A stretch of DNA of 64,000 nt from Pelagomonas calceolata (taxonomy: Eukaryota; Sar; Pelagophyceae; Pelagomonadales; Pelagomonadaceae), in the NCBI GenBank assembly GCA_918797485.1, contig CAKKNE010000004.1:3782001-3846000 (forward strand). The letters are read 5' to 3'. A model generated the notes under the pieces. It had not been told where the DNA came from, did not search any database, and was given only the letters and a program-made list of their open reading frames with translations. The translations under genes were made by a program, and so were the position numbers. Shown one piece after another: positions 43,591 to 52,444 of this stretch (its first letter is position 1; the number at the start of each line of letters is the position of its first letter).

Positions 43591-44562
43591 ATGATGATCA
43601 ACGGCGCCGTCGAGGTGATCACGGCGTCCATCGTCGCCGGGCTCACGCAGCACGCGGCGCTGCACCCGCTCGACACGCTCAAGGTGCGGCTGCAGTACAG
43701 CAAGGGCGTGCCCATGTCGACGTCGGTGCGCGGCGCGCTGGGCGACGCGCTGCGCGACCTCGAGCTGCCGCCGGGCACGACGAAGGCCGCGCGGCCGCAG
43801 CCGCCGAAGGAGAGTAGACTGTGGCGCGCGCCGCTCGTCGTCGACCTCGTCGGGGCGACGCGCCTCCTGCGCCGGACGCCGCTGAAGTCGCTCTACGCGG
43901 GCCTCGTGCCGAGTTTGGTCGCGGTCGTGCCGACGGCCGTGGTCTACATGCCGGTCTACGAGGCCGCCGCGGCGGTCTTCGGCGGCGTGCTGCCGACGCC
44001 CATTGTCGCGCCGGCGGCGGGCGTCGCGACGGGCGTGGCCTGCTCGCTCGTGCGCGTGCCGCTCTCCGTCGCGAAGAGCCGCGTCCAGCTCGGCCTCGCG
44101 CCGTCGGCCGGCGCGGCGCTGCGGCAGGCCTACGCGACGGGCGGCGCGGCGGCGCTCTACACGGGCTTCGGCGCGACGCTGGCCCTCGACGTCGCCGTCG
44201 CCGTCGTCCAGTTCACGGCGCTCGACGCGGGCCGGCGCCACCTCGACATCAAGAACTCGGCGGCGCTGGGCTTCATGGCCTCGGCGCTCTCGACGGCCTG
44301 CACGGAGCCCGTCGACGTCGTCCGCACGCGCATCATGGCGCAGCTCCGCCGCGGCGACGGCGCCAAGGCCAAGGGCACGGACTTCAACTACACGTCGCTC
44401 GCGGACGGGCTCCGCAAGGCCGCGGCCGAGGAGGGATTAGTGGCGCTCTACCGAGGACTTCTCCCGCGGCTCCTGCTCAAGAGCGTCGGCGGCGCGATCT
44501 GGTACTCCACCTACGTGTCCTGCCGCGCGGCCCTCGGCGCGCCCGTCGCGGCCCACAAATAG
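43591..44562 (+). CDS. Mitochondrial carrier family (SLC25) protein, 323 aa
   Basis: Three repeats, each with a Px[DE]xx[KR]x[RK] signature: HPLDTLKVRLQ (about residue 27), VPLSVAKSRVQ (about 159) and EPVDVVRTRIM (about 241). The second copy has Ser in the acidic position. Paired helices follow each (LKSLYAGLVPSLVAVVPTAV; AALYTGFGATLALDVAVAVV; VALYRGLLPRLLLKSVGGAI). The first repeat has a longer loop (KAARPQPPKESRLWRAPLVV). SLC25 proteins exchange metabolites across the inner mitochondrial, or sometimes plastid, membrane. The arrangement loosely resembles the S-adenosylmethionine carrier, but substrate is not established. Confidence 0.88.
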   Translation: MMINGAVEVITASIVAGLTQHAALHPLDTLKVRLQYSKGVPMSTSVRGALGDALRDLELPPGTTKAARPQPPKESRLWRAPLVVDLVGATRLLRRTPLKSLYAGLVPSLVAVVPTAVVYMPVYEAAAAVFGGVLPTPIVAPAAGVATGVACSLVRVPLSVAKSRVQLGLAPSAGAALRQAYATGGAAALYTGFGATLALDVAVAVVQFTALDAGRRHLDIKNSAALGFMASALSTACTEPVDVVRTRIMAQLRRGDGAKAKGTDFNYTSLADGLRKAAAEEGLVALYRGLLPRLLLKSVGGAIWYSTYVSCRAALGAPVAAHK

Positions 44563-44608
44563 TGTATTCTGTTAAAATTTAGTCCGTTGACACCCGCATG
44601 TTCTCGGA

Positions 44609-46036
44609 TCAGAGGAATTTCTGCGGCGGCTTGGGCTTGTCGTCGGCGCGGAGCTTCGGCCCGCAGCGCGGCGCGACGAGGTCGCCGACGGCGTCGGCCG
44701 CGCGGCGCATCGCGGCCGCCGGCGCGAGGCCCTCGGCCCGCGCCGCGGCGTACGTCTGGCGGTACTTGCGGTTGTGGTCCTGGACCTTGGCCGACTCGTA
44801 GGCGCGCGCGTCGTCGGCCGCCGCGCCGTTGAATTCTACTAAATTTGGGAAGCACGTGTTCTTCGCGGCCGCATCAGCAAAAGCCGTGTAGGACAGGCCC
44901 CGCACCGTAAGCGTCTCGAGGCGCTCGAGCGCCGGCGGCTCGCGAAACAGCGCCGCCGCGTAGGGCAGCGTGCCCCTTACGGTCAGCTCGCGCAGCTTCG
45001 GGAAGCGCGCGAGCCCTTCCAGGCGCGGGCGGTCGTGGCCGCTTTCCGCGACGAGGAGCAGCGCCGAGAGGTTCGGGCACCGGTCCGCTAAAGGTTCCAG
45101 ATCCACACCGCCGGCGCAGCTCCGGAACGACGCCTTCTCGAGCTTCGGGAGGCTCGGCAGCGTCGCGAGGCCATGCACTGACGGGAAGCGGCAGCCCCGA
45201 AATTCTATGGACGCGAGGCGCGGGAGCTGGGCCAGCGCCGCCAGCAGCGGCGCGTCGAGGTCCGCTCCCCTTAACCCGAGGTGCGTCAGCGACCGCGCCG
45301 CGTCACCGGACGCGACGCCGGCCGGGTCGCCGACCCACTCGAGCGATTTCAAAGAGAGCCCCGCGAGGGGACTGGCGTCGATGGCCTCGCCGCCGGGCCC
45401 CGGCGGCAGGGACAGGTGCGTCAGGCTCGTGCAGGCCGCGAGCGGTGTTAGGTCGGTCGGCCGGCACGTCGACCGGTCGCCGCCGCCGTCCCCATATCCA
45501 ATCTGCGTGACGGCCAGGTGCTCGAGGTTGCCGCATCTCCTCAAGGGCGTGAGGTCGAGCGCGGTGCCGGCCCGGACGCGGACGCGCTGCAGCGTCAGGC
45601 CCCGGAGCTGCGCGCAGCCGCCGATCTGCTCGAGGTCCTCGGCGTTGACGGCGGCGAGGTGCAGCGTGCGGAGGCTCGGCAGGTGCGCCGCGATGGGCGC
45701 CGGCAGCGGCGACGCCGTCTGGTGCAGGGAGACGTGCAGCAGGGCGCCGACGCGCGTCTTCGACGCCGCGAGCACGAGGCCGTCGGCCGTCGCGGCGTTG
45801 ATCGCGCCGTCGGCGGCGCCGAAGCGCATCAATGCCTGTTCCAGCTTGACCAGGGGCCACGGCCGCGCCCAGAGGTCCAGCGGCGCGCGCGCCGTCGTCA
45901 TGAGCCGCCGGAGCGTGCGGTCCGTCGCCACGAGGGCCAGCGTGCCTTGGAGTTCCAGGTGCGGCGTCAGCGTGCGCACGGAGGTGTGCACGGCGGCGTG
46001 GAGCCCCGCCGTAGTTCGGGGCTGCTGCGACGTCAT
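44609..46036 (-). CDS. Leucine-rich-repeat protein, 475 aa
   Basis: From about residue 110 to 380 there are ten or so LRR-like units, for example LPSLRTLHLAAVNAEDLEQI, CAQLRGLTLQRVRV, CGNLEHLAVTQIG, CTSLTHLSLPPG, ARSLTHLGLRGADLD and FPKLRELTVRGTLP. No signal peptide, kinase or NB-ARC domain is attached. The C-terminal 80 residues are charged (KVQDHNRKYRQTYAAARAEG) and end in KPPQKFL. It is probably an intracellular interaction scaffold. It converges with the carrier gene, stops 46 bases apart. Confidence 0.75.
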   Translation of the reverse strand: MTSQQPRTTAGLHAAVHTSVRTLTPHLELQGTLALVATDRTLRRLMTTARAPLDLWARPWPLVKLEQALMRFGAADGAINAATADGLVLAASKTRVGALLHVSLHQTASPLPAPIAAHLPSLRTLHLAAVNAEDLEQIGGCAQLRGLTLQRVRVRAGTALDLTPLRRCGNLEHLAVTQIGYGDGGGDRSTCRPTDLTPLAACTSLTHLSLPPGPGGEAIDASPLAGLSLKSLEWVGDPAGVASGDAARSLTHLGLRGADLDAPLLAALAQLPRLASIEFRGCRFPSVHGLATLPSLPKLEKASFRSCAGGVDLEPLADRCPNLSALLLVAESGHDRPRLEGLARFPKLRELTVRGTLPYAAALFREPPALERLETLTVRGLSYTAFADAAAKNTCFPNLVEFNGAAADDARAYESAKVQDHNRKYRQTYAAARAEGLAPAAAMRRAADAVGDLVAPRCGPKLRADDKPKPPQKFL

Positions 46037-46510
46037 CGTATAAGCGGCACCTCACCGGCGAGGAGGTAAGCTCTTCTTGTGTGGTTTCCCTGTAAATGCA
46101 GGCAACGCCACTTCGTATGTAATTTGTGTTCGGTGTTTGCGTTATAGGGCGCTTGTCTGTTACGTTATTGCTTTGTTCCTAACAGCGTTTAGAGCTGGCG
46201 GCGAGATGTCGGCCATCGATGCCTGTTGGGAGGGAGGTAGAGGCAGCCTCCACCGTTCGAAGCCGTACGCTGGACCGCTGCAGCAGCTCTCTTCCGCAAT
46301 CATAAACGAGGCCTCGGTTTCTAGAGAAAGGTTCGGCCATCAAAACAGGTTTTCAGCGCTTGGCAGCGCTTGAATTTGAAGCTTAAATGCCGTCGTAGAA
46401 GCGCAACTGCAGCTGTGAACCACGCCTTGTGCCACCTTCCAGCCGAACTCATCATACGGCACAGCTCCAGGACGATAAACGTGCTCACTGCTGCCCTCAC
46501 AGTGCACAGG
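46037..46510. other. Divergent spacer, about 470 bases
   Basis: Lower-GC spacer between the LRR and beta-propeller starts. No palindrome, RNA gene or repeat was supported. An upstream open frame continues 5-prime of the chosen ATG at 46511 but lacks coding character. Confidence 0.4.
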
Positions 46511-47722
46511 ATGAAACTGCTCCGGGCTGCCATTGCGGCGGCAGCTCTGGCAGTGGACGTGGACGTCGCAGTCGGACCATTCGGGCCCATACAAGGCGCC
46601 GAGAACAGACTGCTCGCGCGCCTGCGACGAGACGCCGCGGGCAGCCGCAAACCCGCGGCGGCTGCACGCGTTTCGCATCCGACAGGCCTCCTAGTATGGG
46701 GTGAGAGCCTCTTCGCGACCGAGTTCCGACGCGACCGCGTGCTCGTGGCGTCGACGGCGCGAGCGGCAAAGCGAGAAGGCTCTACAAAGTTCGCTAAAGG
46801 CTGGACGGTCTTTGCTGATCGTGGGAGGCACTGCGCGACGACGCGCGGGAAGGTGCGCTGCGCACGGCTCGACGGCGCGTGGGGCCTCGCATCAGACGCG
46901 GCGCGTGGCCTGCTATTCGTCTCGAGCTTCGGAAGCGACGAGGTCCTGGCGTTTTCCGAGGGGGGCGATTTCAAGTACGCTTTGACTGGTGATCTCGACT
47001 GCCCGGAGGGCCTGGCACTGAACGGCGATCAGCTATACGTAGCGAGCTTCCTCGATTCTCGGATTGTCGCGTTCGATCTATCGACGCGGCGCGGAAGGAC
47101 GCTCGCCCTCGGACCGCCCGTCGGCGTCGACTACGAGTCTCTTGCCTTCGTGCCGGCTGCATTCGACGACGAGCTGTCGGCTCGCGCCGCGAGGCAGCGC
47201 GCCGCAGAGATTTGGAACGAAGACGCCGAATCTGCGCCGTTTGTCGACCGCCTGCGGGGCCCCGAACAGCTCGTTGTCATAGGGAATGCGACGCTTGCAG
47301 TATCTTCGCTTCACAATGATTCCGTCTTGACGCTCGACCTCGCGACGGGCGAGCTCATTGAAGTCATTGTCGATGGTGCCACGGACGACGAGCTTTCGGG
47401 GCCGCTGGGCGTGGCCAGTGCAGGCGCCGCCGTGGCCGCGGCGGCCGACACCGACGAAGACTGCAGCGACGAAGACGGCGGGCTCCTCGTGGCGTCGTAT
47501 CGGTCCGACGTCGTCTCGGTGGTGCGGAACTGCGGAGGTGTCGCGCCACTGCAGCTGTCGGATAGGCGGCTTCGAGGGCCAGTAGCCATTGCTCACGATG
47601 AAGAAGACCCGGGAAGCCTCTACGTCGGCGCATACGAGGCGAGCGCGGTTTTGTATTTCAACGTGTCGGACGCAGGCGCGGATGCAGCGCTCCTTCGGCG
47701 CGTCGCCGACCGAGTCATGTAA
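46511..47722 (+). CDS. Secreted NHL/SMP-30-like beta-propeller protein, 403 aa
   Basis: MKLLRAAIAAAALAVDVDVA is a signal peptide; the ATG at 46511 was chosen for that reason. Repeating four-strand blades follow: HPTGLLVWGESLFATEFRRD, GAWGLASDAARGLLFVSSFG, CPEGLALNGDQLYVASFLDS, GPEQLVVIGNATLAVSSLHN and GPVAIAHDEEDPGSLYVGAY. The G-(L/I)-A-x(5-8)-LYV-x-S pattern is that of NHL/SMP-30 propellers. Such proteins bind partners or hydrolyse lactones and phosphoesters; no metal-ligand set is obvious. An acidic insert with two cysteines (DTDEDCSDEDG) lies in a late blade. Its stop is 10 bases from the convergent minus-strand gene. Confidence 0.7.
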   Translation: MKLLRAAIAAAALAVDVDVAVGPFGPIQGAENRLLARLRRDAAGSRKPAAAARVSHPTGLLVWGESLFATEFRRDRVLVASTARAAKREGSTKFAKGWTVFADRGRHCATTRGKVRCARLDGAWGLASDAARGLLFVSSFGSDEVLAFSEGGDFKYALTGDLDCPEGLALNGDQLYVASFLDSRIVAFDLSTRRGRTLALGPPVGVDYESLAFVPAAFDDELSARAARQRAAEIWNEDAESAPFVDRLRGPEQLVVIGNATLAVSSLHNDSVLTLDLATGELIEVIVDGATDDELSGPLGVASAGAAVAAAADTDEDCSDEDGGLLVASYRSDVVSVVRNCGGVAPLQLSDRRLRGPVAIAHDEEDPGSLYVGAYEASAVLYFNVSDAGADAALLRRVADRVM

Positions 47723-47732
47723 TGTTTAAAAG

Positions 47733-48565
47733 TTACGACCGGTTGGGGTAGGGGACGATCTCGGCCTGTGCGACCGGCTCCGGCTCCGGAGCGGCCGAGG
47801 AAGCCCTCAGCGGCGCGGGCTCGGGCCGCGACCACCGCCAGCACTGGAGCATCAGGAACAGTCCGAGTATAATCACTACGACCAAGGTGCTGTAGAAGAG
47901 GGCCTTGATTGGTTTCTCATCGTAGATGCAGCCTGCGCGCGGGCAACGGTTGTGGGCGTGTCTCCGAGGTCTCGCGGAGTGTCGTGTCCGAAAATCTGAT
48001 TTCCACGCCGCGCTCAGGCAGTGCTCCTGCTTGCTCGCGCAACACAATTTCTCTCCACTCGCGCCGTGGCAGACGATGCTCGCTTCCTTCTTCAACAGAC
48101 CGCACGAGTGGATCTCCCAACAAGAGTCGCTCGGGTCGAACGAGGCCGTGTCCGCGCAGGACTTGAGGCGCCGTCGCTCGGGCAGAACTTCAAGCCGCCG
48201 CGGCGAGGATACCTCGGGCAGGACTTCAGGTCGGACGAGCGTCAGGTTCCGGAACGCGTCCTCGGCCTTCAGGTGGACGCCGCGGCTAGCGAGCGCGACC
48301 GAGACGGCGCACTCCGTCCCGTGCTTGGCGTGGATGCCGAGCGGCGCGCAGACGCGCCGCAGCCGCGCCTCGTCGGGCGCCGCCGCGCCGAGCCCGAGCC
48401 GCTCGCCTGTGCGCAAACCATACCGTCGCGTCGATGGCGAGAAGCGCCGCGAGATTTGATTGCGCACTGCCACTCGCAGCCGTCGTCCGCGAAGACGTCC
48501 CGCCACACCTCCGCGTAGGCCTCGGCCGCGCCGCTGGTCAACGCGGCGAGCACGCGGCGCGGCAT
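47733..48565 (-). CDS. Cys-rich single-pass membrane protein, 224 aa, three exons
   Basis: Exons 48565-48478, 48406-48020 and 47932-47733, both junctions in phase 1. The long luminal or extracellular part has many cysteines (DSCWEIHSCGLLKKEASIVC, GASGEKLCCASKQEHCC). A single membrane helix follows (ALFYSTLVVVIILGLFLMLQ), then a short Pro/Glu tail. Joining exon 2 to exon 3 gives EHCCIYDEKPIKALF. The N-terminus MPRRVLAALTSGAAEAYAEV is not a clear signal peptide. It lies 155 bases downstream of the receptor-like fragment at 48720-49331, on the same strand; the two could be parts of one transcript, but nothing proves it. Family unknown. Confidence 0.55.
47933..48019 (-). mobile_element. Probable old introner intron (87 bp), GC-AG
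   Basis: Minus-strand left copy GCCTGAGC and right copy GCTGCATC agree poorly. The element retains GCGTGGAAATCAGATTTTCGG as a decayed left end and ends CGCGCGCAG. Its length is a multiple of three and the frame stays open through it, so retention cannot be excluded. Confidence 0.5.
48407..48477 (-). mobile_element. Introner-element intron (71 bp), GC-AG, shortest copy
   Basis: Left copy GCGAGTGG, right copy GCGAGCGG, 7 of 8. Ends CAGTGCGCAATCAAAT and ATGGTTTGCGCACAG; hairpin core reduced to CGCCATCGACGCGACG. Nearly a minimal element of two ends plus core. Confidence 0.8.
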
Positions 48566-48719
48566 CGTTGTGCTAGGTCCTCAGCTGCGCCAGATCTTTA
48601 ATAAGGAAGGCCGGTTAGGGCGTCTCGCGGGCCGGTCGTGCGTGCTTCCTAGGCCCGCGTCAGTAGCCCTGAGCCCTCTGTACGTACAGCGCACTCCAGT
48701 GCTCCTGAGTGGAGCAAAG

Positions 48720-49331
48720 TTACCTGAAGCTGTCAGACTTTGCGATGATGCCGACGGTCGTCCACCCCTGGTCCCGGCACCAATCGCAGAACGCCTCCGC
48801 GAAACCATCACCGTCGCTGGGGATTGTCCGCACGAAATTTGAATGGACCGCCTCGTCCAGCACGGGACTCGTGGCCGACGGGCTGATCATGTCAAAACTG
48901 TTCGCGCCCGCCACGATGGAGAGCGGCACGGCCACGGACGAGAATTTGGGCCCCACGATGACTGCGGGTTTTCTAAAATTCGGATAAAAGCAATCATCGA
49001 AACCCGACGAAATGTAAGCTTCGGTGAAATCCTTGATCGCCACCGTCGGACCCTGCGAGGTGTCCCAGACGTCGACGGAGAGCACAAAGGGGCACGCCGG
49101 CGGCACCTCTGCGAACTCCGCCACGATCGAGCCGTTTCGCGCGTTGAATTGGTCCGCGGCCATCTTCGCCGCGACGGCCCATTGCCTCGACTGGATGTCG
49201 CCTTCCGAGAACGGCAGCCAGAGGCTCGCGCGGAACGATTCCCAGCATTTCCAACACTTGCCGTCCCAGGCAGTCGTCGGGCGCGCGCACGAGATTGCCG
49301 CGAGTACGCCAAGCAGGGCGTGGCGCCTCAT
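48720..49331 (-). CDS. Receptor-type ligand-binding (ANF/periplasmic-binding-like) N-lobe, 203 aa, truncated
   Basis: Signal peptide MRRHALLGVLAAISCARPTT, then ASLWLPFSEGDIQSRQWAVA and AAKMAADQFNARNGSIVAEF, the opening of class C receptor and guanylyl-cyclase ligand-binding domains. KPAVIVGPKFSSVAVPLSIV, MISPSATSPVLDE, FVRTIPSDGDGFAEAFCDWC and GWTTVGIIAKSDSF complete the first lobe. The frame stops right after SDSFR, where GTAACT would be a plausible splice donor. The second lobe and any membrane domain are missing, and the next gene starts 155 bases on. It is either a secreted single-lobe binding protein, an exon of a larger gene, or a truncated gene. Confidence 0.65.
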   Translation of the reverse strand: MRRHALLGVLAAISCARPTTAWDGKCWKCWESFRASLWLPFSEGDIQSRQWAVAAKMAADQFNARNGSIVAEFAEVPPACPFVLSVDVWDTSQGPTVAIKDFTEAYISSGFDDCFYPNFRKPAVIVGPKFSSVAVPLSIVAGANSFDMISPSATSPVLDEAVHSNFVRTIPSDGDGFAEAFCDWCRDQGWTTVGIIAKSDSFR

Positions 49332-49497
49332 CTTTCTCGCTCTAACCAGGGAAACTTCTTAGAGTGCCAAGAGTTTCAGGGCCGATTGATGCGCGGGCCT
49401 CTCCCACGAGCACGAGCTATGTTTTTTTAAATAAGAACACGACTGATCTGGTCTCGTTTTGCCAGATGCGTGGCCTCGAGCCCAAAAAAACGCTTGA

Positions 49498-49519
49498 GCT
49501 AGCGGCGTAACATACTAGC
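49498..49519 (-). promoter_or_regulatory. GCTAG palindrome, intermediate variant
   Basis: GCTAGCGGCG then TAACATACTAGC. Its reverse complement links the GTGTCTTACA and TATGTC types of the family. It is 80 bases before the USP ATG and 167 from the minus-strand ATG at 49331. Confidence 0.65.
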
Positions 49520-49599
49520 AAGCTGGGTCTTCGAGACGACGCGCAGCAATCGAGCCCTGAGCCACAGACTCACGGGCTTCGAGCCCGACGACAGCAGCC

Positions 49600-52179
49600 A
49601 TGAGTGCGCTGCACGCGCGTAAGACGGCGCACGGCACCGCTGCGACAGCCGATGAAGCGGTAGCAACACAAGCAGTGGGCGACCGTCCGCCGCCCGAGGC
49701 CCAGCGCGAGCTCTTCGCGCGGGCCTGCGCGGCGCCCGCAACAACAACAATCCTCGTCGACGCGCAGTTCCTCGCGCAGTGGCGCCTGCACACGTCGCGC
49801 AAGAGTGGCGCGCCGGCGCCCGCAGCGATGGACAACCGCGCGGCGGCGCGGCGCGGCGCGGTCTGGTGGCGCGACTTCGAGTGCGTGCCGCCGGCGGCCT
49901 ACGACCTGTTGGTGAAGTGGTACGGCGGCGGCCCGCGCGTTGCGCGGCCCGTCGCGGCGAGCGGTGTTGTTGGAGATGCCGTCGCGCGGCCCTGCGCGAC
50001 GGCAGTCGCGCGGCCCTGCGCGGAGCCGGTCGACGCGGCCTGCGGCAATTGTGGAAGGGCCCTGGCCGTGGCGACGGCCCGCGGCTGCGGCGCCTGCCGC
50101 GCCGTGGCCTACTGCGGCGAGGCGTGCCAGCGGGGCCACTGGGCGCGGCACCGGCGCGACTGCAGTCAATGGCGCGACGACGATGACAAACCATCGAAGG
50201 ACGCCGTCGAGGCCTTCGCGCGGTTGCGAGATGCGTGCTACGTCGACCAGCGGCGCGGGCTGCGCAATCTCGGGAACACGTGCTACTTCAACGCGACGCT
50301 CCAGTGCCTGGCGCGCTGCGCGCCGCTGTCCAGATATTTGCTGAGCGACGCGTTCGTGAAGGATATCAATGAAAGTAACAAGCTCGGGTCGCCGCGGGCC
50401 GAGCTCGCGCGCGAGTACGCCGCGGCGCTCAAAAGATGTAGAAGGGCGCCGCGCGGCGCCGTCGCGCCCAAGGGTTTGTTGAATGCGGTCGCGCGCTTCC
50501 GGAGCGACTTCGAGGGCCGGCGCCAGCAGGACGCGCACGAGCTCCTGCAAGTGCTACTCCACGGCCTCCACGAGGACCTGAACAGGGTGCGGGGGCCGAA
50601 GCCCTACTTCACGAAGCCCGAGTCGACGAAAGCGACGGACGACGCGAAGGTAGCGAGGGCGCACGCGCGGGGCGAGGCGCTCCGCGACGACTCGGTCGTG
50701 ATGGAGGCGTTCGGCGGTTTATTGAGATCGACGGTCGAGTGCCCGGCCTGCGGCCACCGGTGTGCGCACTTCGAGGAGTTCCTGTCGTTGGAGGTGGAGC
50801 TCGAAGGCGAGGACAATGGGACGGAGACGGTCGACGACGACGACGACTCGGGGAACTCGGACGACGATTCTAATGATACGATGCCGGCCGGGGCCGTGGT
50901 CCTGTACCCTTCTCCTGTAGGGATCCCCTGCCCGCCCTTCGAGGTGCCCGACGAGGGGAGGGTCAAGGCCGTGCGCGCGGCGGCGGCGAAGGCGCTTGAT
51001 GCGAGTGTGAATGATGTTGTGCTCGCGACGCTGGCCGCGGGCGACGTTGTCGACGACGGCGACGAGCTCCCGGACGGTTTGGCCGCGCTCGCGCTGCCTG
51101 ACAACTCGAACGCGTGCCTCGCGTACGGCGGCGAACCCCTGCCGCGCGCCGTTTTATATAAACCCGACGAGCCCGCGGCGGACCTCGCCGCGCGCGCGCT
51201 CGCCGCCTACGATCAGGTAGTAGGCTCCGACCCCTGCGCGCGGCTCCGCGTCGCCGCGCGGCCCGCCAACGACGACGACGACGACGCCGTGTCGGTCGGC
51301 GACGACTGGCGCGTGGCGCGCGACCGGCGGCGGAAGAAGCGGCGCGACGGCGACTGCGGCGCGTTGCTGGGCGCGGCGCGCGTGCACCGCGTCGATGTCG
51401 TGCTCGACGAGGACGAGGATCCCGCCGAGAAGCCCGCCGAGAAGCCGCGCGACCGCGCCGCCGTCACATGTGCAATCACCTTCGCGACGGCAGCGAGGGA
51501 GACGGCCGCGGTTGTCGAAGAGGGCGAGGCGCTCGAGCGGCGGCGCCGCGCGCGCGCGGCGCGGCGGCGGTCGCGGCGCGCGCTCGCGCGCGCGGCGCGC
51601 GAGGTCGCCACGTGCGACCCGCTCGCGGGCTTAAACTTGCCCTACGTGCCGCGCGTCGCGCCGCTGTCGCTGCGGGGCTGCCTGCGGCGGTTCACGGCCC
51701 CGGAGACGTTGCTGGAGGAGGAGGCCTGGCGCTGCGAGGGCTGCGCCGCGATGCGCCGCGCGACGAAGCGCGTCGCCGTCTGGCGCGCGCCGCGGATCCT
51801 GGTCATCACGCTCAAGCGCTTCGCGTTCGCGCGGTCGTCGCGCAAGGTCGATAGGTACGTCGACTTCCCGCTCGAGGGCTTAGATCTGGCGCCCTTCGTC
51901 GCGCACGCGGGCGGCGAGACGGGGCGCGCCGACCTGACCTACGACCTTTTTGGGGTGGTGAACCACTTTGGCGCGGCGGGCTACGGCCACTACACGGCCT
52001 TCGTGCGCGACCTCTTCGCCGTGGGCGGGCCGGGGCCCTGGCTGCGCTGCGACGACTCGAGCGTCGCCGAGGTGCCGGCCGACGACGTCCGGTCGTCGGC
52101 CGCGTACGTGCTCTTCTACGCGCGGCGCGACGCGGTCCGGGCGGAGAGCCTGTCCTCTCCTCCCGATAGTAACGTGTGA
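49600..52179 (+). CDS. MYND-finger ubiquitin-specific protease, 859 aa
   Basis: A MYND zinc finger at about residues 148-188 (CGNCGRALAVATARGCGACR..AYCGEACQRGHWARHRRDC) is followed at once by a USP catalytic domain. The Cys box is RNLGNTCYFNATLQCL with Cys at 228, then QQDAHELLQVLLHGLHEDLN, a CPACG..C zinc pair, and the His box GYGHYTAFVRD with His at 797. WLRCDDSSVAEVPADDV and AAYVLFYARRD close the fold. A 350-residue insertion with acidic and Arg-rich parts and a possible ubiquitin-like piece splits the catalytic domain, as in the USP4/15/19 and USP32 groups. MYND plus USP recalls USP19. It removes ubiquitin from proteins. Confidence 0.9.
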   Translation: MSALHARKTAHGTAATADEAVATQAVGDRPPPEAQRELFARACAAPATTTILVDAQFLAQWRLHTSRKSGAPAPAAMDNRAAARRGAVWWRDFECVPPAAYDLLVKWYGGGPRVARPVAASGVVGDAVARPCATAVARPCAEPVDAACGNCGRALAVATARGCGACRAVAYCGEACQRGHWARHRRDCSQWRDDDDKPSKDAVEAFARLRDACYVDQRRGLRNLGNTCYFNATLQCLARCAPLSRYLLSDAFVKDINESNKLGSPRAELAREYAAALKRCRRAPRGAVAPKGLLNAVARFRSDFEGRRQQDAHELLQVLLHGLHEDLNRVRGPKPYFTKPESTKATDDAKVARAHARGEALRDDSVVMEAFGGLLRSTVECPACGHRCAHFEEFLSLEVELEGEDNGTETVDDDDDSGNSDDDSNDTMPAGAVVLYPSPVGIPCPPFEVPDEGRVKAVRAAAAKALDASVNDVVLATLAAGDVVDDGDELPDGLAALALPDNSNACLAYGGEPLPRAVLYKPDEPAADLAARALAAYDQVVGSDPCARLRVAARPANDDDDDAVSVGDDWRVARDRRRKKRRDGDCGALLGAARVHRVDVVLDEDEDPAEKPAEKPRDRAAVTCAITFATAARETAAVVEEGEALERRRRARAARRRSRRALARAAREVATCDPLAGLNLPYVPRVAPLSLRGCLRRFTAPETLLEEEAWRCEGCAAMRRATKRVAVWRAPRILVITLKRFAFARSSRKVDRYVDFPLEGLDLAPFVAHAGGETGRADLTYDLFGVVNHFGAAGYGHYTAFVRDLFAVGGPGPWLRCDDSSVAEVPADDVRSSAAYVLFYARRDAVRAESLSSPPDSNV

Positions 52180-52244
52180 GTTTAGTAATCTGCTTTGGCG
52201 GCGTGGAACGATGCTTCGATATTCTGTTACGCTAGGACTCGTGG

Positions 52245-52265
52245 GCTAGCGCTGAGAGACACTAG
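52245..52265 (-). promoter_or_regulatory. GCTAG palindrome variant
   Basis: GCTAGCGCTGA then GAGACACTAG, 180 bases before the SH3-gene ATG at 52445 and 66 after the USP stop. It is the one single-gene case where the motif faces against the gene. Confidence 0.55.
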
Positions 52266-52444
52266 GGCGCTGCAGCGGCGCTGTGTGTTGCCGCAGACAG
52301 TCTGCGTGCGCTAGCTGAGGCCAGAGGGCGGAAGCCATTGAGCCTCGGCCGCGTCGTGCGCGGTGCGCGAGAAGGGCTGCCTCTCCAACGCCATCGACGC
52401 GACAGGCTCTGGCAGAGCAACAAAGTCCAAGGGGCAGCCAGAGG

